From a virus, in IMG/VR virus record IMGVR_UViG_3300025426_000736, positions 1 through 31,817 of that record: a stretch of 31,817 bases of DNA; one strand, 5' to 3'. Below the pieces are notes generated by a model that ran no database searches, had not been told where the DNA came from, and worked only from the letters and a program-made list of their open reading frames with translations. This document shows, piece by piece, positions 23,123 to 30,327 of the stretch; within the stretch, counting starts at the first letter, position 1; every line of letters begins with the position of its first letter. The translations under genes and the position numbers were made by a program.

Positions 23123-23675
23123 AAAAGTAGCAAGTAGTCCAGAACGCCATACCTTTCAAAAAGAAGGGTATATCAAACGCCTTGAGAAAGAAGGCAAAGA
23201 GCCTAATCCTGCCTATACCGCTATGTATAAAACTTGGCGTGAACAAGACGAAGAAAATCTAAAAGATCCTGCTTGGCAAAAGAACAATATGGAATACGAT
23301 CTGCGTAGTAGTAAAGAACTTTGTGACAAAGTTAAAGCCAGTGATGTGTATGCTCAAAACTTATATGCGGCCATGTGCAATATGACTTGGCAAAGCCGTG
23401 AGTTTTGGCAAGAAATGAAAGGTGAAACTTGGAGTTGCTCTTGGCGCCATGCTGGTGGTATAATTGCTGATATGCGTGAACAAGGTGATTATATCGATTG
23501 GTACTGTAGCGGTATTGGAAGCCAAGATACCGGTTATGGATTAAGTGACAAAAAGCCAGATCTTGACGAAGATGGCCGTACCTATGTGCCAGAAGGTCAA
23601 GTAACTGAAGAAATTGAATTGGATCTAAACCGGTTGGGCTGGAGACCAGTTCCTTACAATGATGACCAAAATTAA
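23100..23675 (+). CDS. Conserved phage protein, function unknown
   Basis: 191 residues, soluble and acidic. The central part has a block rich in Trp and Cys, EFWQEMKGETWSCSW followed by RHAGGIIADMREQGDYIDWYCSGIG (about 110-145), which looks like a conserved phage domain, and a C-terminal VTEEIELDLNRLGWRPVPY tail. I start at ATG 23100, which has AAGG 8 nt upstream and overlaps the preceding gene by 23 nt. No enzyme motif is recognised. Confidence 0.68.
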   Translation: MPTNPISKKVASSPERHTFQKEGYIKRLEKEGKEPNPAYTAMYKTWREQDEENLKDPAWQKNNMEYDLRSSKELCDKVKASDVYAQNLYAAMCNMTWQSREFWQEMKGETWSCSWRHAGGIIADMREQGDYIDWYCSGIGSQDTGYGLSDKKPDLDEDGRTYVPEGQVTEEIELDLNRLGWRPVPYNDDQN

Positions 23676-23689
23676 GAGTAAATACTATC

Positions 23690-23860
23690 ATGGATAAATT
23701 AACATTTAAAGTAGAAGAAATATTTGAAGACATACCTGGAGATCCAGACAATGTTATCATGCGAATTCCGCCTGAAGTTTTAGAACATACTGGGTGGCAG
23801 GAAGGCGACACATTAAATATTGAAATTGAAGACGGCGCTATTGTTATTAATAAAGTATGA
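23690..23860 (+). CDS. AbrB/SpoVT-fold small protein (antitoxin/regulator-like)
   Basis: 56 residues. VIMRIPPEVLEHTGWQEGD followed by LNIEIEDGAIVINKV is the swapped-hairpin AbrB/MazE pattern: strand, 'IPpevl..lGw..GD.l.i...dg.ivi'. Such proteins bind DNA as dimers or act as antitoxins. No toxin gene is adjacent; its stop overlaps the IF-1 start (ATGA), so the two are translated together, and it may regulate this operon. Confidence 0.72.
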   Translation: MDKLTFKVEEIFEDIPGDPDNVIMRIPPEVLEHTGWQEGDTLNIEIEDGAIVINKV

Positions 23861-24078
23861 GTAATAAAGAAGACGTACTAGAACTTACCGGATTTGTAGA
23901 AGAAGTACTGCCCGGCAATATGTTCAGAGTTAAAGTAGAAAATGCAGAAAAAACACTACTTTGCTATTTAGGTGGCAGACTTAAACAAAATAAAATTAGG
24001 ATAATCTTAGGTGACGAAGTAAGACTAGAAGTCAGTGTCTACGACCTAAGCAAAGGTAGAATTACTTATAGGTTGTGA
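23857..24078 (+). CDS. infA: Translation initiation factor IF-1 homologue
   Basis: 73 residues against 72 in Escherichia coli IF-1 and colinear throughout: EDVLELTGFVEEVLPGNMFRV at the start, the OB-fold core with N.IRI..GDEV, and the diagnostic VYDLSKGRITYR end. IF-1 binds the 30S A site and helps IF-2 and IF-3 start translation. A phage copy could favour phage mRNAs or make up for loss of host factor. Next to a tRNA-like gene it points to takeover of translation. Start overlaps the AbrB-like gene by 4 nt. Confidence 0.93.
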   Translation: MSNKEDVLELTGFVEEVLPGNMFRVKVENAEKTLLCYLGGRLKQNKIRIILGDEVRLEVSVYDLSKGRITYRL

Positions 24079-24080
24079 TT

Positions 24081-24743
24081 ATGAATATAATTCTCGGACG
24101 AGTATACGATGTTTGTAAAAGTGTTCGAGAATCTATTCAAGGATTAACAACATTTAAAAAATTAATTAACCGTACTAGAAAAACATTCAAAGAACACAAC
24201 TTTGATATTGTAATCAAAACCAAAAAAGAAAAAAGTCTAGACATTGATAAGTGGTATGTCATGGCATACTACGATTCCGAAAATGATTTAAATGACGATA
24301 CACCTATAGAGATTGTTGTACATCATAACTTAGATGGGACTGAGGAATTTGGTCCTAGACAGATAACACTATTTCTTACAGAAATTTTCGATGCCACGGT
24401 GCATGAATTCAGGCATCAATATCAAAGTATGCGTAGAGATTATGCTATTCACAGTGCACAGGCTAGCAGTCCATATGATGAATATTTGTCGGATTATGAC
24501 GAGTTAGATGCGTATGCGTTTAGTATCAGTTTAGAACTATTAAGGTCGATGGATACACAACGGGCTCGACGTAATCTAAGTCGTATCAGCATTATGAGCA
24601 AAATGCGTACAGGTCCAAATTTTGTTAGCCCAACTTTACGAGCTTACATAGACCATTTTGGATTAAACTATATTACCAAAAAACTAGCCAAAAAGATATA
24701 TCAGCATTTGGATACTGTTGACAAGAGATACATTTTCATGTAA
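24081..24743 (+). CDS. HExxH metalloprotein, cytoplasmic (putative peptidase)
   Basis: 220 residues. ATVHEFRHQYQS has HExxH (His108, Glu109, His112), followed by DEYLSDYDELDAYAFSISLEL, where an acidic residue could be the third zinc ligand. The N-terminus is helical (VYDVCKSVRESIQG), then a beta hairpin (WYVMAYYDSE, IEIVVHHNLDG). No signal peptide, in contrast to the HExxH protein at 22787. I prefer ATG 24081 with AGG 8 nt upstream; a GTG at 24075 would add two residues. Confidence 0.68.
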   Translation: MNIILGRVYDVCKSVRESIQGLTTFKKLINRTRKTFKEHNFDIVIKTKKEKSLDIDKWYVMAYYDSENDLNDDTPIEIVVHHNLDGTEEFGPRQITLFLTEIFDATVHEFRHQYQSMRRDYAIHSAQASSPYDEYLSDYDELDAYAFSISLELLRSMDTQRARRNLSRISIMSKMRTGPNFVSPTLRAYIDHFGLNYITKKLAKKIYQHLDTVDKRYIFM

Positions 24744-24746
24744 AAT
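24718..24746 (+). promoter_or_regulatory. Sigma70-type promoter
   Basis: TTGACA (24718-24723), a 17-nt spacer and TAAAAT (24741-24746), 11 of 12 consensus positions. Located at the end of the HExxH gene, with a start near 24753 and a GTG start codon at 24777. Confidence 0.75.
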
Positions 24747-24776
24747 ATGTCTATATTGTATTAGAAAGAAGGCAAA

Positions 24777-25463
24777 GTGAAAACGTTTCCTACACAACAA
24801 GTATTGGAATTGGCCTGTGCGGCACAGCGAGTCAACCGTGCATACCTCAAAGAATCCGAAACTGTATATTCAGAGGACGGCAGATACATGTACTCTAACC
24901 ATACTAACAAGATGTTGATGCTTTGCACATTAACTCCTGCAATTTGGACTGCGGACCCAAAAGAACAACCTTTCCCTCTTAAAGTTCTTCCCGAAGACAT
25001 TGCTAGTGCAGAAGAAATTCGAAAGTATTATAAGCGACTATTGTTTGCCGCTATCGAAGGTGAGAATGAATTTCAAACCAAAATTAATTCATTGCTGAGT
25101 AGCGAAGAAGTTAAAGAAAATGAATTTGGTTGGATGGCCTGCTTGCCCAGTGTATTCATTAGAGACTTTGTTCAAAACGAAGTTAAACGAGTTGCACGAT
25201 CAGTTGACGAAGGTTATCTAGGCAAACCTGGTGATCGTTTGGCAGATTTAGACTGTGAAATACTGGAAGTAATTAAATCAAAGAACTTTGACGGATGGAA
25301 CATTTGTGCTATAATAAACAACAAGATGGCTTCCTGGTTGAGTCAGGTAGAACTTAAAAGAGGGCCTTGCGTAGTTGTAAAGGCCAAGGTAAAAGACAAC
25401 AACAAACACTGGAAGCATCAAAATGATGAAACCAGACTTAACTATGTGAAAGCGGTACAATAA
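24777..25463 (+). CDS. Conserved phage protein, function unknown
   Basis: 228 residues starting with GTG, preceded by AGAAGG at a good distance. The N-terminal third is helical (VLELACAAQRVNRAYLKE), the centre acidic (NEFQTKINSLLSSEEVKENEFGW), and the C-terminal part ends in beta-rich WNICAIINNKMASWLS and GPCVVVKAKVKDNNKHW, then a basic tail with HWKHQNDETRLNYVK. The end resembles an OB-like strand set that might bind nucleic acid, but I cannot assign a family. First gene after a strong promoter. Confidence 0.65.
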   Translation: MKTFPTQQVLELACAAQRVNRAYLKESETVYSEDGRYMYSNHTNKMLMLCTLTPAIWTADPKEQPFPLKVLPEDIASAEEIRKYYKRLLFAAIEGENEFQTKINSLLSSEEVKENEFGWMACLPSVFIRDFVQNEVKRVARSVDEGYLGKPGDRLADLDCEILEVIKSKNFDGWNICAIINNKMASWLSQVELKRGPCVVVKAKVKDNNKHWKHQNDETRLNYVKAVQ

Positions 25464-25636
25464 TGGCAGGTAAAGCAAAATCGGTTTACTTAACAGTAAC
25501 CAAAAAGGGTTCGTTTAAAACAGAGTTTACTAAGATATTTTTCGATGCTAAAAGTTACAACGAATATGTTAAGTCAGACGAATTTAAAACTAAATGGCCA
25601 GACACGGAGTATGTAATCATTAAAGAGACTTATTAA
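25463..25636 (+). CDS. Small hypothetical protein
   Basis: 57 residues, basic: MAGKAKSVYLTVTKKGSFKT, then FDAKSYNEYVKSDEFKTKWP and a short IIKETY end. It looks like a beta-hairpin plus helix. Its start shares one base with the preceding stop (TAATG) and the next gene starts 2 nt after its stop, so it belongs to the operon. Confidence 0.65.
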   Translation: MAGKAKSVYLTVTKKGSFKTEFTKIFFDAKSYNEYVKSDEFKTKWPDTEYVIIKETY

Positions 25637-25637
25637 A

Positions 25638-25892
25638 ATGACCAAAGCCGAACATAAACCCTATCAATGGATCGATGGCGAAACTGCGGATCGTATTACT
25701 AGTCTTAACCTAAAGGACTATCGTGCGTATCTTAAAAAAGAATTAAAGCAATGGAAAAAGAATCCTAAAACAGAATCTAACCCAGATGGCTACTGGTTGC
25801 ATCCAGAAGACATAGTAATCAATATGCGTACTATCGAAGCATTAGATTTGATCATTAGTCACTTTCCAGTAACGTCGGATGAAATAAAATGA
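25638..25892 (+). CDS. Small hypothetical protein
   Basis: 84 residues, highly charged, mostly helical (YRAYLKKELKQWKKNPKTE; MRTIEALDLIISHFP). No recognised motif. Overlaps the next gene by 4 nt (ATGA). Confidence 0.65.
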   Translation: MTKAEHKPYQWIDGETADRITSLNLKDYRAYLKKELKQWKKNPKTESNPDGYWLHPEDIVINMRTIEALDLIISHFPVTSDEIK

Positions 25893-26476
25893 AACGAGAA
25901 CTAGACGAATACCTATGTAAGGTATATCCAAAGATGATGGTTAACCGAAATGCACCTATGACTGAAACTTGTATGTGCTGGGGATTTGAATGTGGCGATG
26001 GTTGGTTTCAGATCCTGAATCAGCTTATGAGTAATATCCAGCATCACATTGATTGGAAGGAACATCAACGTGAAGTTGCTATCAAATTTAACCGGATGTC
26101 TGAACAGCTCAAAGCTGGAGACTCTACTCTGTTTGACGAAGAGTACAAAGACATGATTAACCAAGAGTATAAAGAAAAGCGTAGACAAGAGCTTATCGAT
26201 CGGTACCCTATAGCGATTCCCGAACCTATTCCGCAAGTAATACTAGATCAGGTAAAAGAAAAGTTTGGTACACTACGTTTCTACTACATAGGCGGAGATG
26301 ATTATATCCGCGGTATGGTTACTATGGCGGAATCAATGTCAGGCGTTACTTGTGAAGAATGTGGTAAGCCAGGAACACAAACACCTGGTGGATGGATTAA
26401 GACTGTATGCGTAGAGCATGGCGGTGAAGATTTTGATACTCCTGAAGATGAATACTTAGCAAAGGAAACAGAATGA
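25889..26476 (+). CDS. Conserved phage protein with C-terminal zinc-ribbon-like Cys set
   Basis: 195 residues. The conserved part is ILDQVKEKFGTLRFYYIGGDD, then MAESMSGVTCEECGKPGT and IKTVCVEHGG, where CxxC...CxxH can bind zinc. The N-terminal half is helical with MCWGFECGDGWFQILNQL near residue 35. This architecture recurs in many phages and prophages without known function; the zinc knuckle suggests nucleic-acid or protein binding. Confidence 0.7.
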   Translation: MKRELDEYLCKVYPKMMVNRNAPMTETCMCWGFECGDGWFQILNQLMSNIQHHIDWKEHQREVAIKFNRMSEQLKAGDSTLFDEEYKDMINQEYKEKRRQELIDRYPIAIPEPIPQVILDQVKEKFGTLRFYYIGGDDYIRGMVTMAESMSGVTCEECGKPGTQTPGGWIKTVCVEHGGEDFDTPEDEYLAKETE

Positions 26477-27081
26477 TTACAATGAAAGAATGGATAGAAT
26501 TGGTCGACTATAAGATCACTGAAGGTAGTGATTTTTGTTGGCGTTGCTACGGACCTAATGCTTATCAACTGAGTAGTTGGAATGGTGTTCACGGTAAAGG
26601 CGGGTACAGTTTCAATATTGTATTCAGCACCAAAACACAAAAAGTCTACGAAGTAACAGTATGCGACTATACCAACGATCGTGCTTATCGCATGATTGTG
26701 GAAAACAAGCAAACAAAACATCTTAAAGAATCCGAAGCTCGTGGAGTCAATATAAACGAAGCATGGGACGATGTCGAGTATGTAGATTTGGAAGTGGACG
26801 ATGACTTTATCTCAAAGTGTCTAGCAATCAAGACAGGTGAAGACTACAGCACAGATATTAGCGTTCCTTTAGACTTGCCAGACGACCTGCTTATGTTTGC
26901 TTTTAAACAAGCTCATGCAGAAAATATGACGTTCAATGATTGGATGAACAAAATGCTACGAGAGTTTATAGACAAGTGCGACCGTGGCGAATATACAACA
27001 GAAGATGTTAAAAAATGGCTTGACAAACAGTCTACTCCTAGTGTACAATACGAGTTCGGAGAAGAAATAAACGAGGAATAA
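26473..27081 (+). CDS. Hypothetical protein with ribbon-helix-helix-like C-terminus
   Basis: 202 residues. The N-terminal 80 residues are beta-rich (FCWRCYGPNAYQLSSWNG, YSFNIVFSTKTQKVYEVTVCDY). The C-terminal segment DISVPLDLPDDLLMFAFKQAH followed by MTFNDWMNKMLREFID (about 135-172) has the strand-helix-helix look of Arc/MetJ-type DNA-binding domains. It could be a phage regulator; this rests on pattern only. Overlaps the gene before by 4 nt. Confidence 0.6.
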   Translation: MITMKEWIELVDYKITEGSDFCWRCYGPNAYQLSSWNGVHGKGGYSFNIVFSTKTQKVYEVTVCDYTNDRAYRMIVENKQTKHLKESEARGVNINEAWDDVEYVDLEVDDDFISKCLAIKTGEDYSTDISVPLDLPDDLLMFAFKQAHAENMTFNDWMNKMLREFIDKCDRGEYTTEDVKKWLDKQSTPSVQYEFGEEINEE

Positions 27082-27082
27082 A

Positions 27083-27943
27083 ATGAGAATCAAACTAGTC
27101 TCTGATCTCCATTTAGAGTTCAGTGACATCAACATTCAGAACGACAACAACTATGACGTGTTGATCTTAGGAGGCGATATTATGATCGCCCAGGATCTCC
27201 ACGATCATCCTGAGCTCGTTAATACTAGTGATCAACGGGCTATTGCCGCAGGTACCGGATTGGGTCGTAGACAAGAACGTGCTCAAAGGTTCCGTGACTT
27301 TTTGAAGCGTTGTAGTTTTCAGTTTCCCCATGTAATCTACATCATGGGCAATCACGAATTCTACAATGGCAAGTTCTATGCTGGCATCGATTATATGCGT
27401 GACGAAGTTGCCAAGTTCCCTAACATCTATATGTTGGAACAGGACACTAAGATTATCAACGATGTAGTGTTTGTGGGTGGAACACTTTGGACTAACATGA
27501 ACAAGCGTGATCCATTGACCATGCATGCCATCGAGGGTATGATGAACGACTTTAGAATCGTGCGTAACGACTACAGAAGTTATGCCCATATGAGTGCGTT
27601 GGATGTTGCGATCCGTCATGATAAGACTTTGCAATACTTCCGTCATGTTCTCAGTGAAAACAAAGACAAGAAGTGTGTAGTAGTTGGGCATCACAGTCCT
27701 AGCTTCCAAAGTTGTCATCCAATGTATGGTAACGACACATTGATGAACGGTGGATACCACAGTGATCTAAGTGAGTTCATTTTGGATCATCCACAAATTG
27801 TTCTATGGACACATGGACACACTCATCACCCGTTTGACTATGTAATTGGTGAAACTAGAGTAGTATGTAACCCACGTGGTTATGAATCAGATGGCTACAG
27901 TGAAGACAGTGGCTGGGACCCCGACATTTTATTGGAGATTTAA
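27083..27943 (+). CDS. Metallophosphoesterase (calcineurin-like)
   Basis: 286 residues with the full motif set: SDLHLEF (Asp8, His10), LILGGDIM, IMGNHEFYN, VVGHHSPS and WTHGHTHHPFDY. These bind two metal ions and act on phosphomono- or diesters. An insert after GGDIM (about 35-75, RQERAQRFRDFLKRC) forms a helical lid. T4-like and other large phages often carry such an enzyme in their small-gene regions; candidate substrates are nucleotides or cyclic dinucleotides. Confidence 0.87.
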   Translation: MRIKLVSDLHLEFSDINIQNDNNYDVLILGGDIMIAQDLHDHPELVNTSDQRAIAAGTGLGRRQERAQRFRDFLKRCSFQFPHVIYIMGNHEFYNGKFYAGIDYMRDEVAKFPNIYMLEQDTKIINDVVFVGGTLWTNMNKRDPLTMHAIEGMMNDFRIVRNDYRSYAHMSALDVAIRHDKTLQYFRHVLSENKDKKCVVVGHHSPSFQSCHPMYGNDTLMNGGYHSDLSEFILDHPQIVLWTHGHTHHPFDYVIGETRVVCNPRGYESDGYSEDSGWDPDILLEI

Positions 27944-28099
27944 ATGACAACTGAAAATACAACACCGCTTACACACAGCGATATGATTAGAAACACAGCA
28001 GCTAACTTACAAGAGCTGTTACTTAAGGTTGCTGATCATATAGATTTTTTACAAAATCATATCAAAGAGTTAGAGGACAAACTTAATGCCACTCAATGA
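27944..28099 (+). CDS. Small helical hypothetical protein
   Basis: 51 residues: MTTENTTPLTHSDMIRNTAANLQ, then ELLLKVADHIDFLQNHIKELEDKL, a likely amphipathic or coiled-coil helix. Starts directly after the phosphoesterase stop and overlaps the next gene by 14 nt in another frame. Confidence 0.6.
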   Translation: MTTENTTPLTHSDMIRNTAANLQELLLKVADHIDFLQNHIKELEDKLNATQ

Positions 28100-28373
28100 A
28101 GATGACATGTCTAAATTCAAACGCTGGTTTAAGGGCGTTTTAAAAAGAGAAAAAGTCACAGTAACTTTTACTAAAAAGGATGGTAGTGAGCGTGTTATGC
28201 GTTGCACTACCAATCCTACTTATATTATGTTTAAAGATCCTGCTACTGTAGAATCTAAACGAGAACGTAAAGTAAATGACGATGCTATGCCAGTATTTGA
28301 TTTAGATGCTGATTCTTGGCGTAGTTTTAGATGGGACAGCATTAAAAGTGTATCAGTTACATTAGGATCGTAA
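28086..28373 (+). CDS. SH3-barrel-fold phage protein
   Basis: 95 residues. VTVTFTKKDGSERVMRCTTNP, then YIMFKD, KVNDDAMPVFDLDADSWRSFRWDSIKSV match the small phage family annotated as SH3 beta-barrel fold-containing protein: 'KkDGteR.MrcT...ip' and a 'D....WRSFr.dsi' end. Function unknown. A good marker that the window is phage DNA. Confidence 0.8.
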   Translation: MPLNEDDMSKFKRWFKGVLKREKVTVTFTKKDGSERVMRCTTNPTYIMFKDPATVESKRERKVNDDAMPVFDLDADSWRSFRWDSIKSVSVTLGS

Positions 28374-28374
28374 A

Positions 28375-28608
28375 ATGACAACAATTATCAGACACGGCGA
28401 TACTTGTCAAATTAAAATGTCTAAAAGTGCCAAATTGACAGAAGCAGTAGTTCAAGATTTTGAAGAGCATAACATCTTAAATGTTATTGTTAATAAAGCA
28501 GTAAAAATCAGTATGAAGTGGAATGGTAAAATCTATGAAGGTCGTAGCGCCGGCATGGATTTTGAAAGTGCAGGGCCGCAGGTTACTCGCACAACCACAG
28601 GAAGATAA
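28375..28608 (+). CDS. Small hypothetical protein
   Basis: 77 residues: TIIRHGDTCQIKMSKSAKL, a helix AVVQDFEEHNI, then two strands (NVIVNKAVKISMKWNGKIY) and a disordered Thr/Arg tail. No recognised family. Starts 1 nt after the preceding stop. Confidence 0.6.
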   Translation: MTTIIRHGDTCQIKMSKSAKLTEAVVQDFEEHNILNVIVNKAVKISMKWNGKIYEGRSAGMDFESAGPQVTRTTTGR

Positions 28609-28609
28609 A

Positions 28610-29029
28610 ATGAAAATTGGACTAAGTTATAGTCGGTGTGTAAGAGATATTGTCGATGGTGTGGTGAACATTGATGATGTTCTCATTATCATTGCTCGCA
28701 CAGATTTTGATCCGCACGATGATGCCCAGTGGTCGGGCATTTGGCTAGGGTATCATGGACGTAGTCCGTTTTCCAATCCAGAATGGGCTAACTACCCACC
28801 CGAAGACGAAGATCGTTTTCGTAGTGTAAGTATTGAACTTTGGGAAACTGGGAAACTGCACCAGCCACGCAAGTTTGGCGCACATCCTGCTCGCCGTCCA
28901 GAAATTTGGTTAGAAGCTGTATTGCCAAATAGCGAATTGGAAAATAATCCTGCTGCCAAAATAGCCTGGAATAAGTTCCAAACTATTGCTGGACTTTTGA
29001 GCGTCGAATTGGATGACAAATATCAATAA
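28610..29029 (+). CDS. Conserved hypothetical phage protein
   Basis: 139 residues, starting MKIGLSYSRCVRDIVDG. A Trp-rich centre (WSGIWLGYHGRSPF, NPEWANYPPEDEDRFRSV) precedes a helical C-terminus (AAKIAWNKFQTIAGLLS). No enzyme motif. ATG 28610 directly follows the preceding stop; an upstream in-frame start would overlap it heavily. It ends just before a sigma70-type promoter's -10. Confidence 0.65.
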   Translation: MKIGLSYSRCVRDIVDGVVNIDDVLIIIARTDFDPHDDAQWSGIWLGYHGRSPFSNPEWANYPPEDEDRFRSVSIELWETGKLHQPRKFGAHPARRPEIWLEAVLPNSELENNPAAKIAWNKFQTIAGLLSVELDDKYQ

Positions 29030-29041
29030 TGACAGTATAAT
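29013..29041 (+). promoter_or_regulatory. Sigma70-type promoter
   Basis: ATGACA (29013-29018), 17-nt spacer, TATAAT (29036-29041), 11 of 12 consensus positions, 30 nt before the ATG at 29072. Confidence 0.75.
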
Positions 29042-29071
29042 ACTAATATCGTAACTGATAGAAAGTATGAT

Positions 29072-29431
29072 ATGTTAGCGTTTATTATAGGCATTTGCTT
29101 ACTGGCATTGTTCATGCCGGTATTAAGGTTCTTATTTGGAATTGCAATACTTTGTTTATTTTTTGTAATATTCTCGGGTGGTTCGAATAGTACACCAGTT
29201 ACACAGACTAATGATATTAAAAATTTTGAATACATTTTATCGTATCAAGAACTCAAAGAATTCGAGCCAAGTTGTGATCAAAAAGAAGATCAATTAAAAC
29301 AGTTACGTTATATCCAATCTGTTAAAAATTTTAAAGAAGATCCTAATCAATTAGAAGCAGGCGAGCGTGCCTATAACAGCAGACTCAAAGCTACCATTTG
29401 GTGGTATACTTACAGTTGTGAACAATCATGA
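29072..29431 (+). CDS. Small membrane-anchored protein
   Basis: 119 residues. The first 38 residues are hydrophobic (MLAFIIGICLLALF, then FLFGIAILCLFFVIFSGG) and should form one or two membrane helices; the rest is soluble and charged with two cysteines (PSCDQKEDQLKQL; YTYSCEQS). The stop overlaps the next start by 4 nt. A membrane or periplasmic role is likely; the function is unknown. Confidence 0.62.
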   Translation: MLAFIIGICLLALFMPVLRFLFGIAILCLFFVIFSGGSNSTPVTQTNDIKNFEYILSYQELKEFEPSCDQKEDQLKQLRYIQSVKNFKEDPNQLEAGERAYNSRLKATIWWYTYSCEQS

Positions 29432-29961
29432 AACTAATATTATTAGCATCACTATTGTCAAGTTCTATTGCATTTGCTGACTGTAATGTCAAGAGTGCAA
29501 GTCAACTGGCTAACGAACATAATGTCGGTCCAATCGTCAACTTAGTCAAAACTAAAGGTATGGATACATGCACAGTTGAGTTTGACATCGCTGTCGACGG
29601 AGTTAACCATCATTTAAAAGAATTTGAAAAAGGTCTTGAGAACACTGAGAGCTTGTGTTATTACGCTAGAGAACGTGCTCGACGGAATCTTCTTATGGAC
29701 TTACCTGGCAGATTTAAAACAGAAAGTGTAACTACCTGTCGAGAAGGCGAAGTTGTTGCTCGTCAAGTGCGTAAAGGTGACACTATTTTGGAAATGGAAG
29801 TAGGACCTAGCCCAATCAAACAATATTTCAAATATCATAACAGTCGTTGCCGATTGTTTCAAGAACACTTGGTTGTAGATAGAGATTTGAGAAGCTATAA
29901 CGGTGTAATATGTCAAATTGAAAATTCGGACACAAACTGGTTGGTAGTGGACAAATGGTAG
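29428..29961 (+). CDS. Exported cysteine-containing protein
   Basis: 177 residues with a signal peptide (MKLILLASLLSSSIAFA, cleavage near residue 17). The mature part has six cysteines that could pair in the periplasm (DCNV, DTCTVEF, LCYYAR, TTCREG, SRCRLF, VICQIE). No family recognised. Followed directly by a strong promoter. Confidence 0.65.
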   Translation: MKLILLASLLSSSIAFADCNVKSASQLANEHNVGPIVNLVKTKGMDTCTVEFDIAVDGVNHHLKEFEKGLENTESLCYYARERARRNLLMDLPGRFKTESVTTCREGEVVARQVRKGDTILEMEVGPSPIKQYFKYHNSRCRLFQEHLVVDRDLRSYNGVICQIENSDTNWLVVDKW

Positions 29962-29962
29962 G

Positions 29963-29990
29963 TTGACAAATGTCATTTTTAATGTATAAT
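29963..29990 (+). promoter_or_regulatory. Sigma70-type promoter
   Basis: TTGACA (29963-29968), 16-nt spacer, TATAAT (29985-29990); both hexamers perfect. A second overlapping TATAAT starts at 29990. Leads into two small envelope genes. Confidence 0.82.
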
Positions 29991-30017
29991 ATAATTTTCA
30001 CACACAGAGAGGTAGAT

Positions 30018-30146
30018 ATGAAGGCATTTATAGCAGGCACAATCTTTGGATTGATCCTGGCTACTGTTGGATTCAGCGGTATCGCTAGGATGTTAGACAA
30101 AGGCGTAGACACAGTTAAAACACAGAGTACGGAGTTGGCAAAATGA
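30018..30146 (+). CDS. Mini membrane protein
   Basis: 42 residues: MKAFIAGTIFGLILATVGFS is a single membrane helix followed by a short soluble tail, GIARMLDKGVDTVKTQSTELAK. AGAGAGGT lies at a good distance before the ATG. It overlaps the lipoprotein gene by 4 nt (ATGA). Similar single-helix 'MKAF..GTIFG' peptides are common in aquatic phages without a known role. Confidence 0.65.
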   Translation: MKAFIAGTIFGLILATVGFSGIARMLDKGVDTVKTQSTELAK

Positions 30147-30319
30147 AAAATCCATATTTTTTAAAAAACATGTTATGGCTATGTATTATCGGTTTGTTTC
30201 TGACAATATTTTTACTTTCCGGTTGTAGTACGGTATCTGGACTAGGTTCAGATATTAAAGGTGCGTCCGACTGGACGCATGAAAAAATTACTAAATCTTC
30301 TGTTGAACTTAACAAATAA
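30143..30319 (+). CDS. Small lipoprotein, entericidin-like
   Basis: 58 residues. A hydrophobic helix (LWLCIIGLFLTIFL) ends in the lipobox LSGC (Cys at residue 27), followed by STVSGLGSDIKGASDWTHEKI. Signal peptidase II should process it to a lipid-anchored peptide of about 32 residues. The sequence after the Cys resembles entericidin A/B ('GC.TV.G.G.Di...'). Entericidins are cell-envelope lipoproteins linked to stress lysis. It could act in superinfection exclusion or envelope weakening. Confidence 0.68.
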   Translation: MKNPYFLKNMLWLCIIGLFLTIFLLSGCSTVSGLGSDIKGASDWTHEKITKSSVELNK

Positions 30320-30327
30320 GGCAAATT

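Noticed and set aside
30264-30279. GCGTCC-GACT-GGACGC hairpin inside the lipoprotein gene
   Set aside because: No T run follows and it lies within coding sequence; probably chance.
30018-30319. Mini membrane protein plus lipoprotein as an i-spanin/o-spanin pair
   Set aside because: Both are far too short to span the periplasm and the membrane peptide lacks a coiled-coil domain.
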